Shown: piece after piece, positions 22,587-35,500 of the stretch
How the letters are laid out: each line of letters starts with the position of its first letter
Position numbering within the stretch: the first letter of the stretch is position 1
Assembly: GCA_022225965.2 (NCBI GenBank)
Contig: JAKJXP020000007.1
Coordinates: 558,001-622,000 of the forward strand
DNA: 64,000 nucleotides
Direction: 5' to 3'
Source of the DNA: Diatrype stigma
Lineage: Eukaryota > Ascomycota > Sordariomycetes > Xylariales > Diatrypaceae
Made by a program: the position numbers and the translations under genes
Notes under the pieces: model-generated
Database searches by the model: none
Seen by the model: the letters and a program-made list of their open reading frames with translations, nothing else
What the model was told of the DNA's origin: nothing

Positions 22587-25500
22587 ATGCCCTGGCAACC
22601 GCTGCCTCGGATCGCCTTCGCTGTCGCGACTTATCCCTTCACTACCGAAGGTGACAACGAACTCCCCCTTGAGATTGGCGATGAACTATATATCATCGAA
22701 GAGACCTCCGATCACCAATGGCTGCGCGGCTATCTACTAGCCCCTCCCTCCCTCCTAGCCGGCCTGACTTCTGTCAAGGGACAAACTCTTGAGGCACGCG
22801 TATTCTCGGGCATCTTCCCGCGCAGCTGTGTAGAGATACGTGAGGTGCTGGGCGACGAGGTGGATGAAGCTCCTGACGACAGCAACAGCCCTATAGGAGG
22901 TGAGGGTTCACCCCGGCTCGGAAGCGACTCTGGCAAGAGCGGAGTAGTCACCCAGGAAAGAAACCACCAAGGTCGCATAAAGAAGTCCAATGGCGCAACA
23001 CAAGATACCATCCCGCGCTTCAAGCGCGAGCCTGGTGCACCTAAACCCCCGGCACCAGTCCCTATGCTGAAGATCGGAGACGAGACGCCAACTTCGATGT
23101 CGGAACCGCTAGTTGACGAGATCGCTTCGTGTCTACGCGAGTGGCACTCTACAAACTTCCACGACCAACTCCTTGAGCGGCAATATACAAGACTCGAAAA
23201 GGTAGCACAGATCACCCAGAACGTGGATTTGGCGCGCCGCCAGTTTCTGCACGACGTCCTTACTACGCACGAGTACGATGTATTACGGGAGAAGACGGTG
23301 TGGAATCTTGTCAAAGGGAACAAACTGTGTGGCGGCGAGGTCATAGTGCGCGACCCCAAAGAGCGTGGAAGAATCCTGACTGGTGATGATTCTGTCGTTG
23401 ACATCACACGGCTACAATCTGTTATGAGTCTGTTGGATGAACCACCGCAGCCGCAAGTAGAACCCACAGCGTTGCATCATCTGTTGGTTGATGTGAAGAG
23501 CTTTGCTGGTCCTTCCAACGAGCCCACCACTCTTGTGCTTTACCTTGTTAGTAGGTCTATCGGGGGCACTGTGACGGCTCTTTCGGAAAGCTACATAATC
23601 GACGTTCCCTCAGGTGGCACAATGGGAGAGGTGGCAAAGAATGCTCAGATGCGCACTCTGTTTACAGACTTGAGCGCAGTTGATGTTGGCAATGTCCCAT
23701 CAGCCGACTCAGAGCTGTACCTTGTTGTCAAAGTCCTTACGGCACAGCAAATCATATTAGGAGGAAAGCCTCCTTCCAGGGCGGGAACGCACCCACAACC
23801 AAACACACCTTTCTCCAAAGATAAACCCTCGTCGTCCGGTGGTAATAATAAGGCTTCTAGAAGGAGCATTATGTGGGGCTCGACGAGATCGGCATTTTCT
23901 AGGGGTGGAACAAAGCTCGACTCCTTGTCTGAGCAGCCTGAAGAGCGTCCGGCAACAAGTCAAAGCCAAAGTCGGGATGGAGGCAGGCCACCGAGCACTG
24001 CCGGCTCTAGAGGCCCACGCTCCTCGATGGATGGCCCGCAACTAACCCAGATGACAGCCAACCGGATGGTAGGTGTTGGGGTGGTGAAGCTGAATCCCAT
24101 CATGAAGCAAGAGGAAGAGGCAGAGCAGGTTGTGGCGGTATGGTCACCGTCTGCACAGCTGGGATCAGAGAAGCAAGACCATAACCATGAGTGGGATGGT
24201 CTGGTTTGTGAACTCTTGAACAGCAAATCTGGACAGTACGAGAAGTCCCGACGTGCAGAAAGGCTCCAGGTGCATATGCATCCTTTCAACAATCCCGATT
24301 CAGATGCATTGATCAAATCGACACCAACTCTACTATCAGGCATTGGCAAGACGAGCAAGATGGGCTTCTCTGGAGCTCCAACAAAGCCACGATCTGACAT
24401 CTACATAACTATCAGTGAGGCCCTCTTAGCCCGGCAGAACCTCTTATCACGATTTGGTGGAAGTGGTACAGCCATTCCCTCTAATACATATGGCTACAAT
24501 CTGGTGGTCACCTTGGAAGTTCGTCGGCAGTCGGGAGAACGAATCGACTCTTGTATATTTCCATCTTCCAATGCCGATGCGGCAAGCAGTTGGAAATCAT
24601 TTGCTATTGAGCGTGACGAACGATGGAACGAAACACTGAAACTCTCCCTCTCGCCGGCTGATGTCACAGCAGCTCATCTCTTCCTCACTGTCGCCGACCT
24701 GCCTAATGGTTCGTTTGCCATGGCATATCTGCCTTTATGGGATCAACAAGCATTCATGAGTGATGGCATGCACTCTTTGCTCCTCTACAAGCTCGATGAA
24801 TGCACACAAACTGCACAACCTGGCCCTTCCGGTAGGGGCGGATACCTGTCGCTTCCATGGTGTACTCACGGTGACCCCAGCGAAGTGACAGGCCCTCTTG
24901 CCATCCTTCGGTTGGAGACGTACCTTTGTAGCACAAAATTCTCCCAGGATCGTGTGATCCTCGGCTTGCTCAAATGGAAAGATTGCCCCAAAGCTGAGAT
25001 CCCATCTTTACTAAAACAGGTGATCTTTGTGCCTGAGATAGAAGTCGTCAAGCTCTTGAGCGACGTGCTAGATGCACTGTTCGGGATTCTCGTGGATCAC
25101 CAAGGAAACGACGAGTACGAGGACCTGGTTTTCACTGCACTTGTACGTGTGCTTGGTATAGTCCACGACCGTCGGTTCAACCTGGGCCCTTTGGTAGACC
25201 ACTATGCTGAGAACAAGTTCAACTATCCCTTTGCAACACCCTGTCTTGTCAGGTCTTTCACCAGACTGCTCTCAAAACCTACGGAGCCTGAGCTTGCCCG
25301 TAAGTTGCGGGCTACGTTGAAGGTGGTTCGGCATATCCTCAAGTTCATTACACATGCACGAGGACAGCAGAAGCTAAAGGAGGCTGATATTGGCATCACC
25401 GGTAGTAGCCCTGGGTTCACCAGGCATCTACAAGGCATCTTCAAAGCCCTTTATTCCATGATGGGAAGCAACGCACCTGTTCTGATCGGAAGTCAGACTT

Positions 25501-28500
25501 TGGCCGTTCAGCATTTTCACACCTGGTTGCCAGAACTTACTGGCTTACTGACAACTGACGAGATCCTACACATCGCAATTGACTTCATTGACTCTTGTTG
25601 CTTGGTAAAAGGCAAGCTGGTCCTGTACAAGCTTGTCCTAATCATTAATTATTCTATGCTCGATCTTTTTTCCAAGCCGGAGCAACGCTCGGCTCTGGGT
25701 GCCAACACCGCAAGATGGATAGCGCCGCATTGGGGTCACATGGAGGACGTTACGACACAGTGGAGGGAGCAAGTGCGACTGTGCTGCTCAGTTTTAGCCA
25801 GCCAGGCAGAGTTTCTTGGTCCTGAAATTCCTGACCACATACCCAAAATCATCGATTCGTACCTAGCCATCCAAGCAACGGAGCTGAAGCCGAAGAACCG
25901 GCTATCTCTTCTGTTCCCTACATCGTATCCTTTCCCAAGCAAACAAATCTCCGGCGAGCCAGTGCAGTTTGATGAGGCACTGATTGAGCTGTCTGCTCTA
26001 TTCTCGACACTGTCCAATTCGCCCGCAGGACTACAACTCGAATTAGCCGAGGAAGAGCTCTCTATCCTTTTGAAGAAGACGCTCCAAATGCACATGAGCA
26101 TCCTGCAGGGCGAAGCGTTCCCATCTACATGGCTCAGCGTCTATATATACCACCACAAGTCTACTATGGAGACGTTACAGTACCTCGGAAGCATTCTCCT
26201 GGAATCTTTCCTACCAGACCCCGATGAGGCGGAGGACTTTGACACGGAACTCTGGAAAATGTTCTATACTACTCTTCTGAAGCTGGTAGGGAGCGGATGT
26301 TTAGCCCTCGAAACCTTTCCTGAACAGAAACGGAGGGCTGTATGGAAGATAGCCGGTGATGTCCGAGAGCATGGTGCAGCATTGCTGAGACGTACTTGGG
26401 AGGCCATCGGCTGGGAGACGAGCCCTGATGAACGGCAGACGTACGGGCTGACGAAGATGGGCGGCTATCAAGTTCAGTATGTACCCACTCTCGTCGGCCC
26501 AATCGTAGAACTCTGCCTCAGCGTCCACGAAGGACTGAGGAGAATGGCTGTGGAAGTTCTCCAGACCATGATTGTCAGCGAATGGACTCTAAGTGAGGAC
26601 CTCTCCGTTATTCAGACCGAGATGATCGACTATCTAGACAGTTTCTTCCAAGGCAAGACTATGACTGAAAGCATACTACAGAAGCTATTTACTAGAGAGC
26701 TTCTGGATCGGTTCGAATCGCTTTCTCAGGTCGAGGAGCCACTCTATACTGCCGTCAAGGAACTAGTCGAGACTGTGGAGGAGTTCTTGGACCTGCTAGT
26801 CGCCGTCTACAGCAGTGACGTTGCGAGTGAGGCATCAAACTTGATCAACCGCCTCCGACTGATGGAGTTCCTCCGTGATATGCAAAAAGAGGAGATCTTC
26901 ATTCGATATGTCCATCATCTTGCAACCTTGCAATCCGAGGCAAGGAACCACACCGAGGCGGGCTTGGCTTTACGACTACATGCTGAGCTGTACAGCTGGG
27001 ATCCAACGAAGCGAGTACCAGCTTTGCTGAGCCCAGACCTACCCGAACAATCTCACTTCGAGCGCAAGGAACGAATCTACTTTGATATGATCAAACACTT
27101 CGAGGACGGGGAAGCCTGGAGCAGCGCCTTAGGAGCGTACAGAGAACTTCAAGTACAGTATGAAAGTAATGTATTTGACTTCGCTAAGCTGGCAAGAACA
27201 CAACGCTCCATTGCAACGATATACGAGACGCTGGCGAAGAGCGACAAACTAGTGCCAAAGTACTTCAGGGTCGTTTTTAAGGGTCTTGGCTTCCCTTCCC
27301 ACTTGCGCGACAAAGCCTTTGTATATGAGGGCTCGCCCACTGAGCGGACCTCGGCATTTACGGATAGGATGCAAGAACAGTATCAATCTGCCCAGATAAT
27401 CGCATCTGGGGATGTGGATGGCGAAGCGGAGGGGCAGTATTTGGTCATCTCGGCTCTCAGTCCACACCGTGACCTACAGCATCAGGTCTTCCAGCGGGCT
27501 CGGGTGCCACAAGCTATCAGAGACTATCTACTCTCAGCCAATGCGCAGATGTTTTCGGTATCTTCCAAGCGCAGCACGAGCGGACCGGTCCACGAGCATT
27601 GTGCCGAAAAGACGGTATTTACAACGGCTGAACCCTTCCCAACTATCTTGCGGCGTAGCGAAATTGTCAAAGTGTACACCGAAAAGCTGAATGCCAAAGC
27701 GACAGCCTTAGAGCGCATCGTTCGCAAGACGCAGGAGATGACAGCTGTTGAGAAGAAGTTAACAGCTGATGACACGGACAACGAAGTTGCGCAGCTAATG
27801 GTAGATGCCATCAGCATTTCCGTGAACCCGCATTCAGAGAGCAGCGTTGTGCGTTACCGACAACTCCTACCTTCCCGTGAGCCCAAAGACAAGGACGAAT
27901 ATGACGATGACGACAGCGAAGAGGATGGCGAGGCTAAGCTGGACCAGCAAGAAAACGCTATCCATATGGCGCTCGTCGATCATGCGATCATGCTCAAGAG
28001 ATGCTTGATGAGTTTTTCCCGTAGCTCAAATCCCATACTCAAGAAGGGCTTTGAGGATTTATACCAGCGTGAGTCTGTTCATAATTTAACAATTGTTTGT
28101 ATCTTGCTAATGTCAGCTAGATTTCGAGTCTACCTTTGCACCTGAGATAAATGTATTCACCCCTCGGCCGTACTCTCGAGAAAGCGCTACACCTTCTCCA
28201 ACATGGCGCCGAGCGTCTCCACCTATCCAGAACTCCTCGCCCAGGATAAGTACCGGTGGGCCGCTGCCAAACGGGGCTGGTGTAATCGAAGAAGCCGCAG
28301 CAGCCCAGCCCATTTCGCTCAAACACCGAGGAACCCGGCTTAGCTTCCTTGGAGGGAAGAAGAAAGAAACGCAGCAACTGACGGACGAGGTCTCGGCAAC
28401 GCAACCCAAAGGTGACGCCGAGACCACTAGCCAGGAAAGTAGAAGCAAAGACAACCCAAACAGACGCACCATCTTTCGAGCCCAGACAGCTGGTGTCGAT

Positions 28501-28752
28501 GGCAATCTATCCGGCCAGACGAACGCGAATGGTACAACACCTGCGGGTTCGGATTGGGTGCCCGATCGCTTGCGGAAGCTCAAGGACGTCGTGGATGTGG
28601 TTGAGAAGCATAACGATAGGGATAATCATGATGGCAGTGATGCGGCCAAAGCAGGCGCCAGCATCAGGAAGAGGTTCAGCGCCCTGAAGCTCGGGACGAA
28701 GCGCAGCAAACACGGCTTGCTGAGCGGGCTAGATGAGGGACATCAACTGTAA
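22587..28752 (+). CDS. DOCK-family guanine nucleotide exchange factor (SH3, C2/DHR-1, DHR-2)
   Basis: The gene has two exons, 22587-28068 and 28121-28752, with a 52-nt intron (GTGAGT...CTAAT...CTAG); the product is 2037 residues, the usual size for fungal Dck1-like proteins. DOCK proteins, with an ELMO partner, load GTP onto Rac/Cdc42-type GTPases in the cytosol and at membranes, steering actin, polarity and, in yeast, mitophagy and cell-wall signalling. Visible parts: an N-terminal SH3 domain (about residues 8-95, AVATYPFTTEGDNELPLEIGDELYII), split by a roughly 20-residue insert before SGIFPRSCVEI; a C2/DHR-1 region (about 600-725, SDIYITISEALLAR, WKSFAIERDERWNETLKLSL); a long helical middle; and DHR-2 (about 1440-1830, LHAELYSWDP, IYFDMIKHFEDGEAW, KYFRVVFKGLGFP). 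The short second exon encodes a disordered, basic tail. Without the splice the first frame runs on only 26 codons and stops, so the intron is needed. Confidence 0.93.
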
Positions 28753-31700
28753 AGGGGCCTGATTGGAGGGATATGATGGCAAGCACAGGGAGTACATATG
28801 TTGACGGACTCGCAGGAGTACAACTTGCTCCCCCTTTTTCTTTTATCTTCGTTTAAGCCTGATACCATACCATTGCGGCGGGACTCTCTAGGATGTTTGG
28901 AAAATATCCCCTTGATGGAGATGAAATAGGGAAGGTGAAAATGCTGGTTGGTGGTGTCCTGGATAAGAGAGGAGAGAAAAGAAAGAACAATCTGAGGGCT
29001 GGCTAGCTACGACACAGACACATGCTTCGTTTCTCCTTCTACGCCCTTTGTATTTGTTATCCTTTGGCGCCGCTCGTGTGTTCGTACCACACGTGCGCGC
29101 GCAAGCACACATGCGTATACCATACCACCACGTTTTTATATGTAGACCTGGTTTTAGTCTCATGTATGTATGTATATATGTACAATACGAAGAAGAAGCT
29201 GTGCGATACGACTGATGTATCCGATCGAGGATGATAAACCTGTATTCTCGTGCTTGGTCCCTTGCGTTTGGCGTCCTCACGTTTTCGTTGGTTCCACCAC
29301 CGTCGGGCCTGCGTGGGGAATTGATAATTGCCACGCAGTTCGCTACAAGCCAACCGACACTATCACGAAAAGAGGCGATTCGCGGCTGGTTCATTCCTCA
29401 TATTATCATAGTGCTGACTGGTTTCGATAAGATCAAGCAGTTAGATAAAAGAGCCATCAAGTGGCTCGAGAAGCGACGAGCAGCTGTCTATCACTCTATC
29501 TAGGTATCTCCAGCTGCCTGTCTGTCTCTTGTCCGAGGTCTCTTTCACAGGTTGCAGCCAAGACTGCCTACGGCGAACTACGTACTTACCTACTTGGTCT
29601 AGGCCTCGGCGCGGGATTCACATTCAATATTTTTTACCCTCATGTGTGTTTTCCTGGGCATTGTGGGCGGGGGCCCGGGGATGTGATGTGACGCGATGCG
29701 ATGCGCAGAAAATGAATGAACGACGTTGCGTTGCTGATTCGATAGATAAAAACAGCCACGCGATATCTGCCCTTTTTCGCCATGCGTCCGCTTTATTGAA
29801 AATGGAACACCCATCGATGCAAGGTTGGGTAGCCTAGCTAGTACATATGCCGTTCGAGGGCAACTGTGGCCATTGTAACCGTCGCCTCCAAGATTCGATT
29901 CTCTCTTGTACTCTTCCTCCATCTCCTCATGCAGGTCGACGCCATCGTTGCAACCGTCTGTTGATCTGGCCAGCTGGCCTGATAAGAGAAGAAAAACTTA
30001 CCTAGGTAAGGTAAGTCAGTACCTGGGCACGCGCACATGCATATAGACGCATGCTACCCTACATGCTTCTCCTTTACCTAGGTAATAAGTAATAAGTAGG
30101 TAAGTACTACTAGTAGTAGTATAAGTGGTGAGGTCGGGCACGTGAATGAACGAACGAACAAGTGGATGATGAGTTTTGAACAATGTAAATTATCGGAGAC
30201 GCAACCCCGGGTTCGTATAGTGAAGGGATCTGCGTTACATAATCCCAGTCTCCCTATCCCTATACCATGCCATCCTCTTCTTGTTATTGGGTAGTTCGCT
30301 ACATAAGTTCCGGGCGGGTTCCCGAGCCGACCCATTGGGTAGCAGCAGCGAGAATGCGCGGGTGTCGGGCCTAAGGTCGTGTCATGGAGAAAGGTTGTTT
30401 GTTATAGGTAACCCCACCGTCCTCTACTTCTTTTCTCCCCGCGCGTGTTCTCTCCGTCTCTTCGAACCGCCCAATGAAGAGTGCAAAGGAAAAGCTTCGC
30501 GCAGGAAGTCGGTAGCAATCAAAACATGAATGAACGATGCAGTAGCAGCAGCAGCAACGGTTGCGATGGTGGTCCACCTGTCCATGTCCCCCATCCACCT
30601 AGTCACCTCATAATAAGTTATTGAATTGTTTCTTCTTTTGAGATATACCTAAACTAGGAGTTGACAGCGTGACGCGGCGTGTTTTTTTCAGTTACCTAAT
30701 CCTGCTAATATATGAATGGCACAATACGGTGTATCTGGTACCTACGGGTGGTAGGGAACAGAATGCCGAATGCAGCCCGCAAGCGTCGTCCGGTCACTAG
30801 TTGCAGTTAGGCGTTCTTTCATGGTAACTTTCCTCCCCATTCGCAACTTCGCCATTTGAGCTGTATCCAGAGTGCCGCGGCGGCGATCACTTGGAGCCGA
30901 GCTGAGGACATTGCGGGCTGCGATGATGTGCTCAGCTTCGACACGGATAAGCGACACGATGGTGATATTGGTTAATATAGTCCGTATCGGCAGCCACCTG
31001 GTTAGCAGGTTGCTTATCAACCTAGGTGCATGCGTGCATTACTAGGCTGCCTAGGTAGGTGCAGGTAGGTAGGCAGTTATTAGGTATATCAAATACGAAT
31101 CTCATAGTCTTGACTCGGAGATGACGGTATCAAAATGCAGTATCCATAGCGAGAGGTGATAATCTATAATGCACGTGGCTTGACCTCACTATAACTCTGC
31201 TCAGCTTGACATGACAACATAAAATACATAGGTACCCTCGCAGCCCTCGGTAGAACCATGAATGGCTTGTTCTATGGATCGAGCCCGACATCCGAAAGGG
31301 GCTGAAATGTGGAATGGTCGCTAGTTGCGCTAGTGGTTTAGTTCGTACGTAGATATTGTACCTGACTGAAATAGCAGGTCGCAGAAAGAGGCTATCTCCA
31401 AGCTACGTATCAGCATAGTTCGAGCTTGCCCTCTCCAGGACTCCTCGATTGCACATCAGTGGACCGGCCACCTCCCCCTTCCCATTTGGAATTTGTCCAG
31501 CCAGCCCGAAGCTCGCGGTTGGTAGGCAGGCCAGAGGCGAGAAATGACAGAGACCCCGCACGGCGGTATCTGAAAGAGAACAAGAGAAATAATAATTCCG
31601 ACGACCGACCAAACGTTTCTGGTTAAAACAGCCCGCGAGAACTAGGCGATCTAGCGATATAGCATGATCGGACCCACTTGGGCGACGATCTTCTCGCATG

Positions 31701-33298
31701 TATAGCTCCCGACGTCGCCCGTCTCAGTAAGGGGAGAGCCGATCATTTCCCCGTTGAACTAGAAGGGTCTCGGGTAACGGGCCTACACCTGGCTGTTCTG
31801 GAAGTCGTTGAGACTTTTGGCACGTTTTTTGGAGCATACCTACCTAACAACTAAGTAGTAAAGAAAATTCACACGTGCGCCTTTTCTCTTAAGAAGAAAA
31901 TCAAGCAGTAATAGATGTGACTGCTGCTGCTGACAATCTCTACCGTTCTCTTGTCTTGGCTGCCTAAGACTTGATAAGACTTGATTAACTGCATGCCCAA
32001 GGTGGTATCGTAGGGAAATGAATGCAGCTCTTGTCAGAATTTCATGACATCAGCAAGCATCAAGCCTCACCCTCGACATTGGTGTATGAGTAGATTAAAG
32101 GGCTGAGGCGGAGGGCTCGGGGAATCATTGGTAATGTGTTGTAAACGCGTACCTTACGGCCGTGCTTTGTATCATGGAGGTGAGGGAGGTTCATGTTTAT
32201 GAAGAGGTATGTAGTATATAAGTTACCTAGGTAGGTAATCTACCCACGTAGGTTGAGTCTCCAAGGTATGTAGTATTGTCATCCGATTATAATATAGGTA
32301 AGGGAGAATGGGGAGAATGCTAGACAAGACTGATGCCAACAGACAACACAACACCCGCCTAATAAGTTACACCTACCTAGGTAATAAGTTACACCTAGTT
32401 ACTAGTTAGCAGACTACCGGGGTCCGTACATACTATGTAGTAACACCTACACTAGCCGCGAGATCCACGACAAGCATCGTTTTCTATGATTGGAAACGAA
32501 ATCCCATCCCATCTCCTATAGCAGAGCCTTCGTAACAGCTTAGGCTAGCTCGCGCAATTTGCTACTTCGTAACTTCGCAGGCTAGTCCGATAAAGGACTC
32601 TTACTACACGTTACTTCGAGGTAGTTTGTACGAGGTAATCGCCGGCAATACGGTAGATGGCCAGCAGCTGCCTTCCTGGGGGGGACAGGATCGTAGGGGG
32701 CCCCACGATCACGTTTTAGTGCGCATGCAGGTACTAAAAGTGTAGCAGGCTAACGGATCACTCAGATGCTTACTTACCCAATCGAGCAACGAAACAATGT
32801 CGTTGCAAGGTCGTGGCAGGGTAGTCGCAACGAGCCGGGCTCGAGACACTCCCGTCTTTCCACTCTTGGCGGCGGGGATGGCCCCCCTGGCCCTGACTTT
32901 AGCTGCTTAGGTGACGCCCTGGCAGCCCTAGACAACCCTGGAGGTACCTGGACATACCCGCTAATTATGGGTTAGCGGCTAGGTACTAGGCATGTGGTTG
33001 TGTGGTTGTGTGGTTATCTGGCTACAATTCACCCAGTCTATCCGCCCAAGGGAGTGCCACCAATCGCCAGTCCACCACATCCAGTCGAGGAGGCCATACC
33101 CATACCTACATACTGCCTACCTAGGCATACCAACAAGGCATACTCCATACTCACTTGCATACATCTAAGTACATAAGGTGGTATTTATTCAAATACCTGT
33201 CATTGCCAAGCACATATAGGTAGGTGACTGGGGAATATGATGCACCTGGGTACATACATAGGCAGTCATAGATTCTGAGGCAGGTGCTAATGCAATTT
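28753..33298. other. Gene desert between DOCK and glycosyltransferase-like genes
   Basis: About 4.5 kb holds no frame over 170 codons and no recognisable product. It is rich in tracts such as tacctaggtaggta (about 30000, 30075, 31018, 31050, 32225, 32372, 33119) and short CA/TG and GTGT stretches. The first few hundred bases are probably the DOCK 3' UTR. Long non-coding transcripts cannot be judged from sequence alone. Confidence 0.5.
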
Positions 33299-33919
33299 AC
33301 TTTTTTTTCTTTTCCCTCTCTTTCCCTCTGTTGTCGTGCCAGCTTCTTTTCGTTGCGCCGCCTTACATCAACGAACGAATAACGAACGATACCGGTCTTC
33401 CTCCCTCTGCCCCCTCCCTCTCTCTCTCCTTCGATATTCCTTCCTTCACTCAGCCTGATCTTCTGACTTGCCAACATTCTACCGTCGTACACGCGGTGAG
33501 GCGCTCGGGTGGTCAGTTTCAGATCGATTATGTCTCTCGTTCTTGAATCCTTGTAATCGACGAGGTCTCCCACTGCTTATCCTGATTGGACGAGGTGATC
33601 GATCGTCTCAAGCGCAATCGCAACGGTGTGTGCGCGTGTGTGCTTGTGTGCGTATATGTGTAGGTGGGCGTGTGTGAGCGTATAAACGTTGTGAGATACA
33701 CACATACACAGCGCTCACTCCTTCAGACGTTGTCAACAGGCCTGAAACCTCAATTAGGGTGGCTTCATAATCAGCTCCATCCTCAGCTGCATTGCGAAGT
33801 TGAAGAAGTGCGGTTGTTGGTGGCTCTTAGGATTGAAGTAATTACCGGATTGAAGACGACCTCAGTATGCTCGTCAGATCCGTAGTGAGCAGGATATAGC
33901 AACAAGCGCGGCACCCATT
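33299..33919 (+). promoter_or_regulatory. CT-rich then TG-rich leader of the glycosyltransferase-like gene
   Basis: A strongly pyrimidine-rich block (33299-33480) is followed by a (TG)-rich stretch (33624-33680), then by the ATG at 33920. This resembles a fungal promoter and long 5' UTR. Small upstream frames exist but none is convincing as a conserved uORF. Confidence 0.4.
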
Positions 33920-35500
33920 ATGATGCGAATCATGTCGAATCGACTCCTACCGCTTGCTGGGCGGTATGGCGCCGTCCTGTTTACAGCGATCCTCGTTTAT
34001 TACATCATCCGCACGCCAGTCCTGACCGCCGTCGCGAACATATCCATGCCCAATCATCTGCGCGGGGACATAAAATATACAGCAACCCATGCTGAAGGGG
34101 ATGCCGCGATATTAGATGCGGAAAACTTGGCCCCTGAAGTCATCGTCGACGAACAGGGACAAGTGCAGGAGAAGGGCGAGGAAGCGCCCTATCTCGAGGT
34201 ACCGGTACCACTATTACCACCGCCGCCGCCGCCTCGGAAAGTCTACAAACCAGCGCCGGAACAGTACCCTCCCATCGAAGACTATTTTCCCTATCTCACG
34301 CACGCACAAGATCCGCCGCCGGTATCCGAGAACAATTGGCCGCCCTGGCCACATGTTCCTGAAAAGACACCGCTCTTGATCGGCTTCACCCGGAATTGGC
34401 CTTTGCTTCTGCAATGCGTGAGCAGCTACATCGCCGCGGGTTGGCCACCATCCGATATATTCGTTGTAGAAAACACCGGAACATTTTCCGCGAACCGGCA
34501 GCACGAACTGTCACTCCAAAATCCCTTCTTCCTGAACCTCACAGCTCTCGATGTGTTGGGCGTTAATGTCCTCAGCACGCCCACCCTCCTCACCTTTGCG
34601 CAGCTGCAGAACTTCTATCTCTACACCGCCCTCCAGCGTGGCTGGGAGCATTTCTTCTGGAGTCACCAGGATGTCATCGTCTTTTCGGACGAAGAGGTAA
34701 AAAAGAAGGACCGCGACCATGATTGGGACACCGACCCCTATGCAACCATCTACGAGCGCGCCGTCGGTCTGCTGCGGTATCTGAACGGTCCGGATATGCC
34801 GCCTTGGTCCACCCATTTCTTCGCGTACGATCATCTCACCCTCGTCAAGCGCGACGCTTTCCTCGAGGTCGGCGCCTGGGACACGCAGATCCCGTACTAC
34901 GCGACCGACTGCGACATGTATCTGCGCCTGCACTGGGCCGGATACTGGCAGCCGCAGAGCGACGCCGGCCTAATATTCGACGTTAATACCGTGCTCGACG
35001 ACATCGGCGCGCTCTTCCAGCTCCCGGGTTCGCACGCTACATTCGCGGGGGACCCGGTATTCGAGGATCCAGACCGGCCGCACAAGGAGGCCGAGATGGA
35101 GCAGGAGCTAGACATGCGGGGCTGGGTCGACAAGCACGGCGAGTCGTGGGTGCACCTAGTCGCGGTGGCGGGCCGCATGCAGGATCTCAAGCTCCGCCAG
35201 GACGGCACCTTCCGCAACACGTGGCAGACGCACCAGTCGGGCGGCGCCGGCGAGCCTTTCTACCGGGACCCGCAAGGCTTCGAGCGCGCCCAGCAGGTCC
35301 TCATCGACGCCGGTCGCCGCGTCTTCGCCGACAAGTGGGGACACCGCGGTTGCGACCTGCTCAAGGTCGGCGTCGAGGGTGACGACGCCTGGCGCCTCGA
35401 GCGCGACTGGGATGAGAGCGTCGAGGGGCCTGGGAGCATCGGCGGCAGCTGGGGCGAGAACTGGATGGCGTCCGATGATGATGAGCCCGAGGGGCTGTGA
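33920..35500 (+). CDS. Type II membrane protein, probable GT-A-like glycosyltransferase
   Basis: One intronless exon encodes 526 residues. Residues about 14-32 (YGAVLFTAILVYYII) form a signal anchor with a short basic cytosolic head, then a Pro-rich stem (LLPPPPPPRKVYKP), giving a Golgi-type II layout. The luminal domain begins TPLLIGFTRNWPLLLQCVSSY with an IFVVENTG strand, like the nucleotide-sugar binding start of GT-A folds. It continues with SHQDVIVFSDEE, where acidic residues could hold the metal, and ATDCDMYLRLHWAGY, like the acceptor-side DCD segment. These similarities are by pattern only and no CAZy family is assigned. The first ATG is followed at once by a second; either gives the same anchor. 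Its likely role is protein or lipid glycan elongation in the secretory pathway, by inference. The C-terminal third is GC-rich and ends in an acidic tail. Confidence 0.72.
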   Translation: MMRIMSNRLLPLAGRYGAVLFTAILVYYIIRTPVLTAVANISMPNHLRGDIKYTATHAEGDAAILDAENLAPEVIVDEQGQVQEKGEEAPYLEVPVPLLPPPPPPRKVYKPAPEQYPPIEDYFPYLTHAQDPPPVSENNWPPWPHVPEKTPLLIGFTRNWPLLLQCVSSYIAAGWPPSDIFVVENTGTFSANRQHELSLQNPFFLNLTALDVLGVNVLSTPTLLTFAQLQNFYLYTALQRGWEHFFWSHQDVIVFSDEEVKKKDRDHDWDTDPYATIYERAVGLLRYLNGPDMPPWSTHFFAYDHLTLVKRDAFLEVGAWDTQIPYYATDCDMYLRLHWAGYWQPQSDAGLIFDVNTVLDDIGALFQLPGSHATFAGDPVFEDPDRPHKEAEMEQELDMRGWVDKHGESWVHLVAVAGRMQDLKLRQDGTFRNTWQTHQSGGAGEPFYRDPQGFERAQQVLIDAGRRVFADKWGHRGCDLLKVGVEGDDAWRLERDWDESVEGPGSIGGSWGENWMASDDDEPEGL

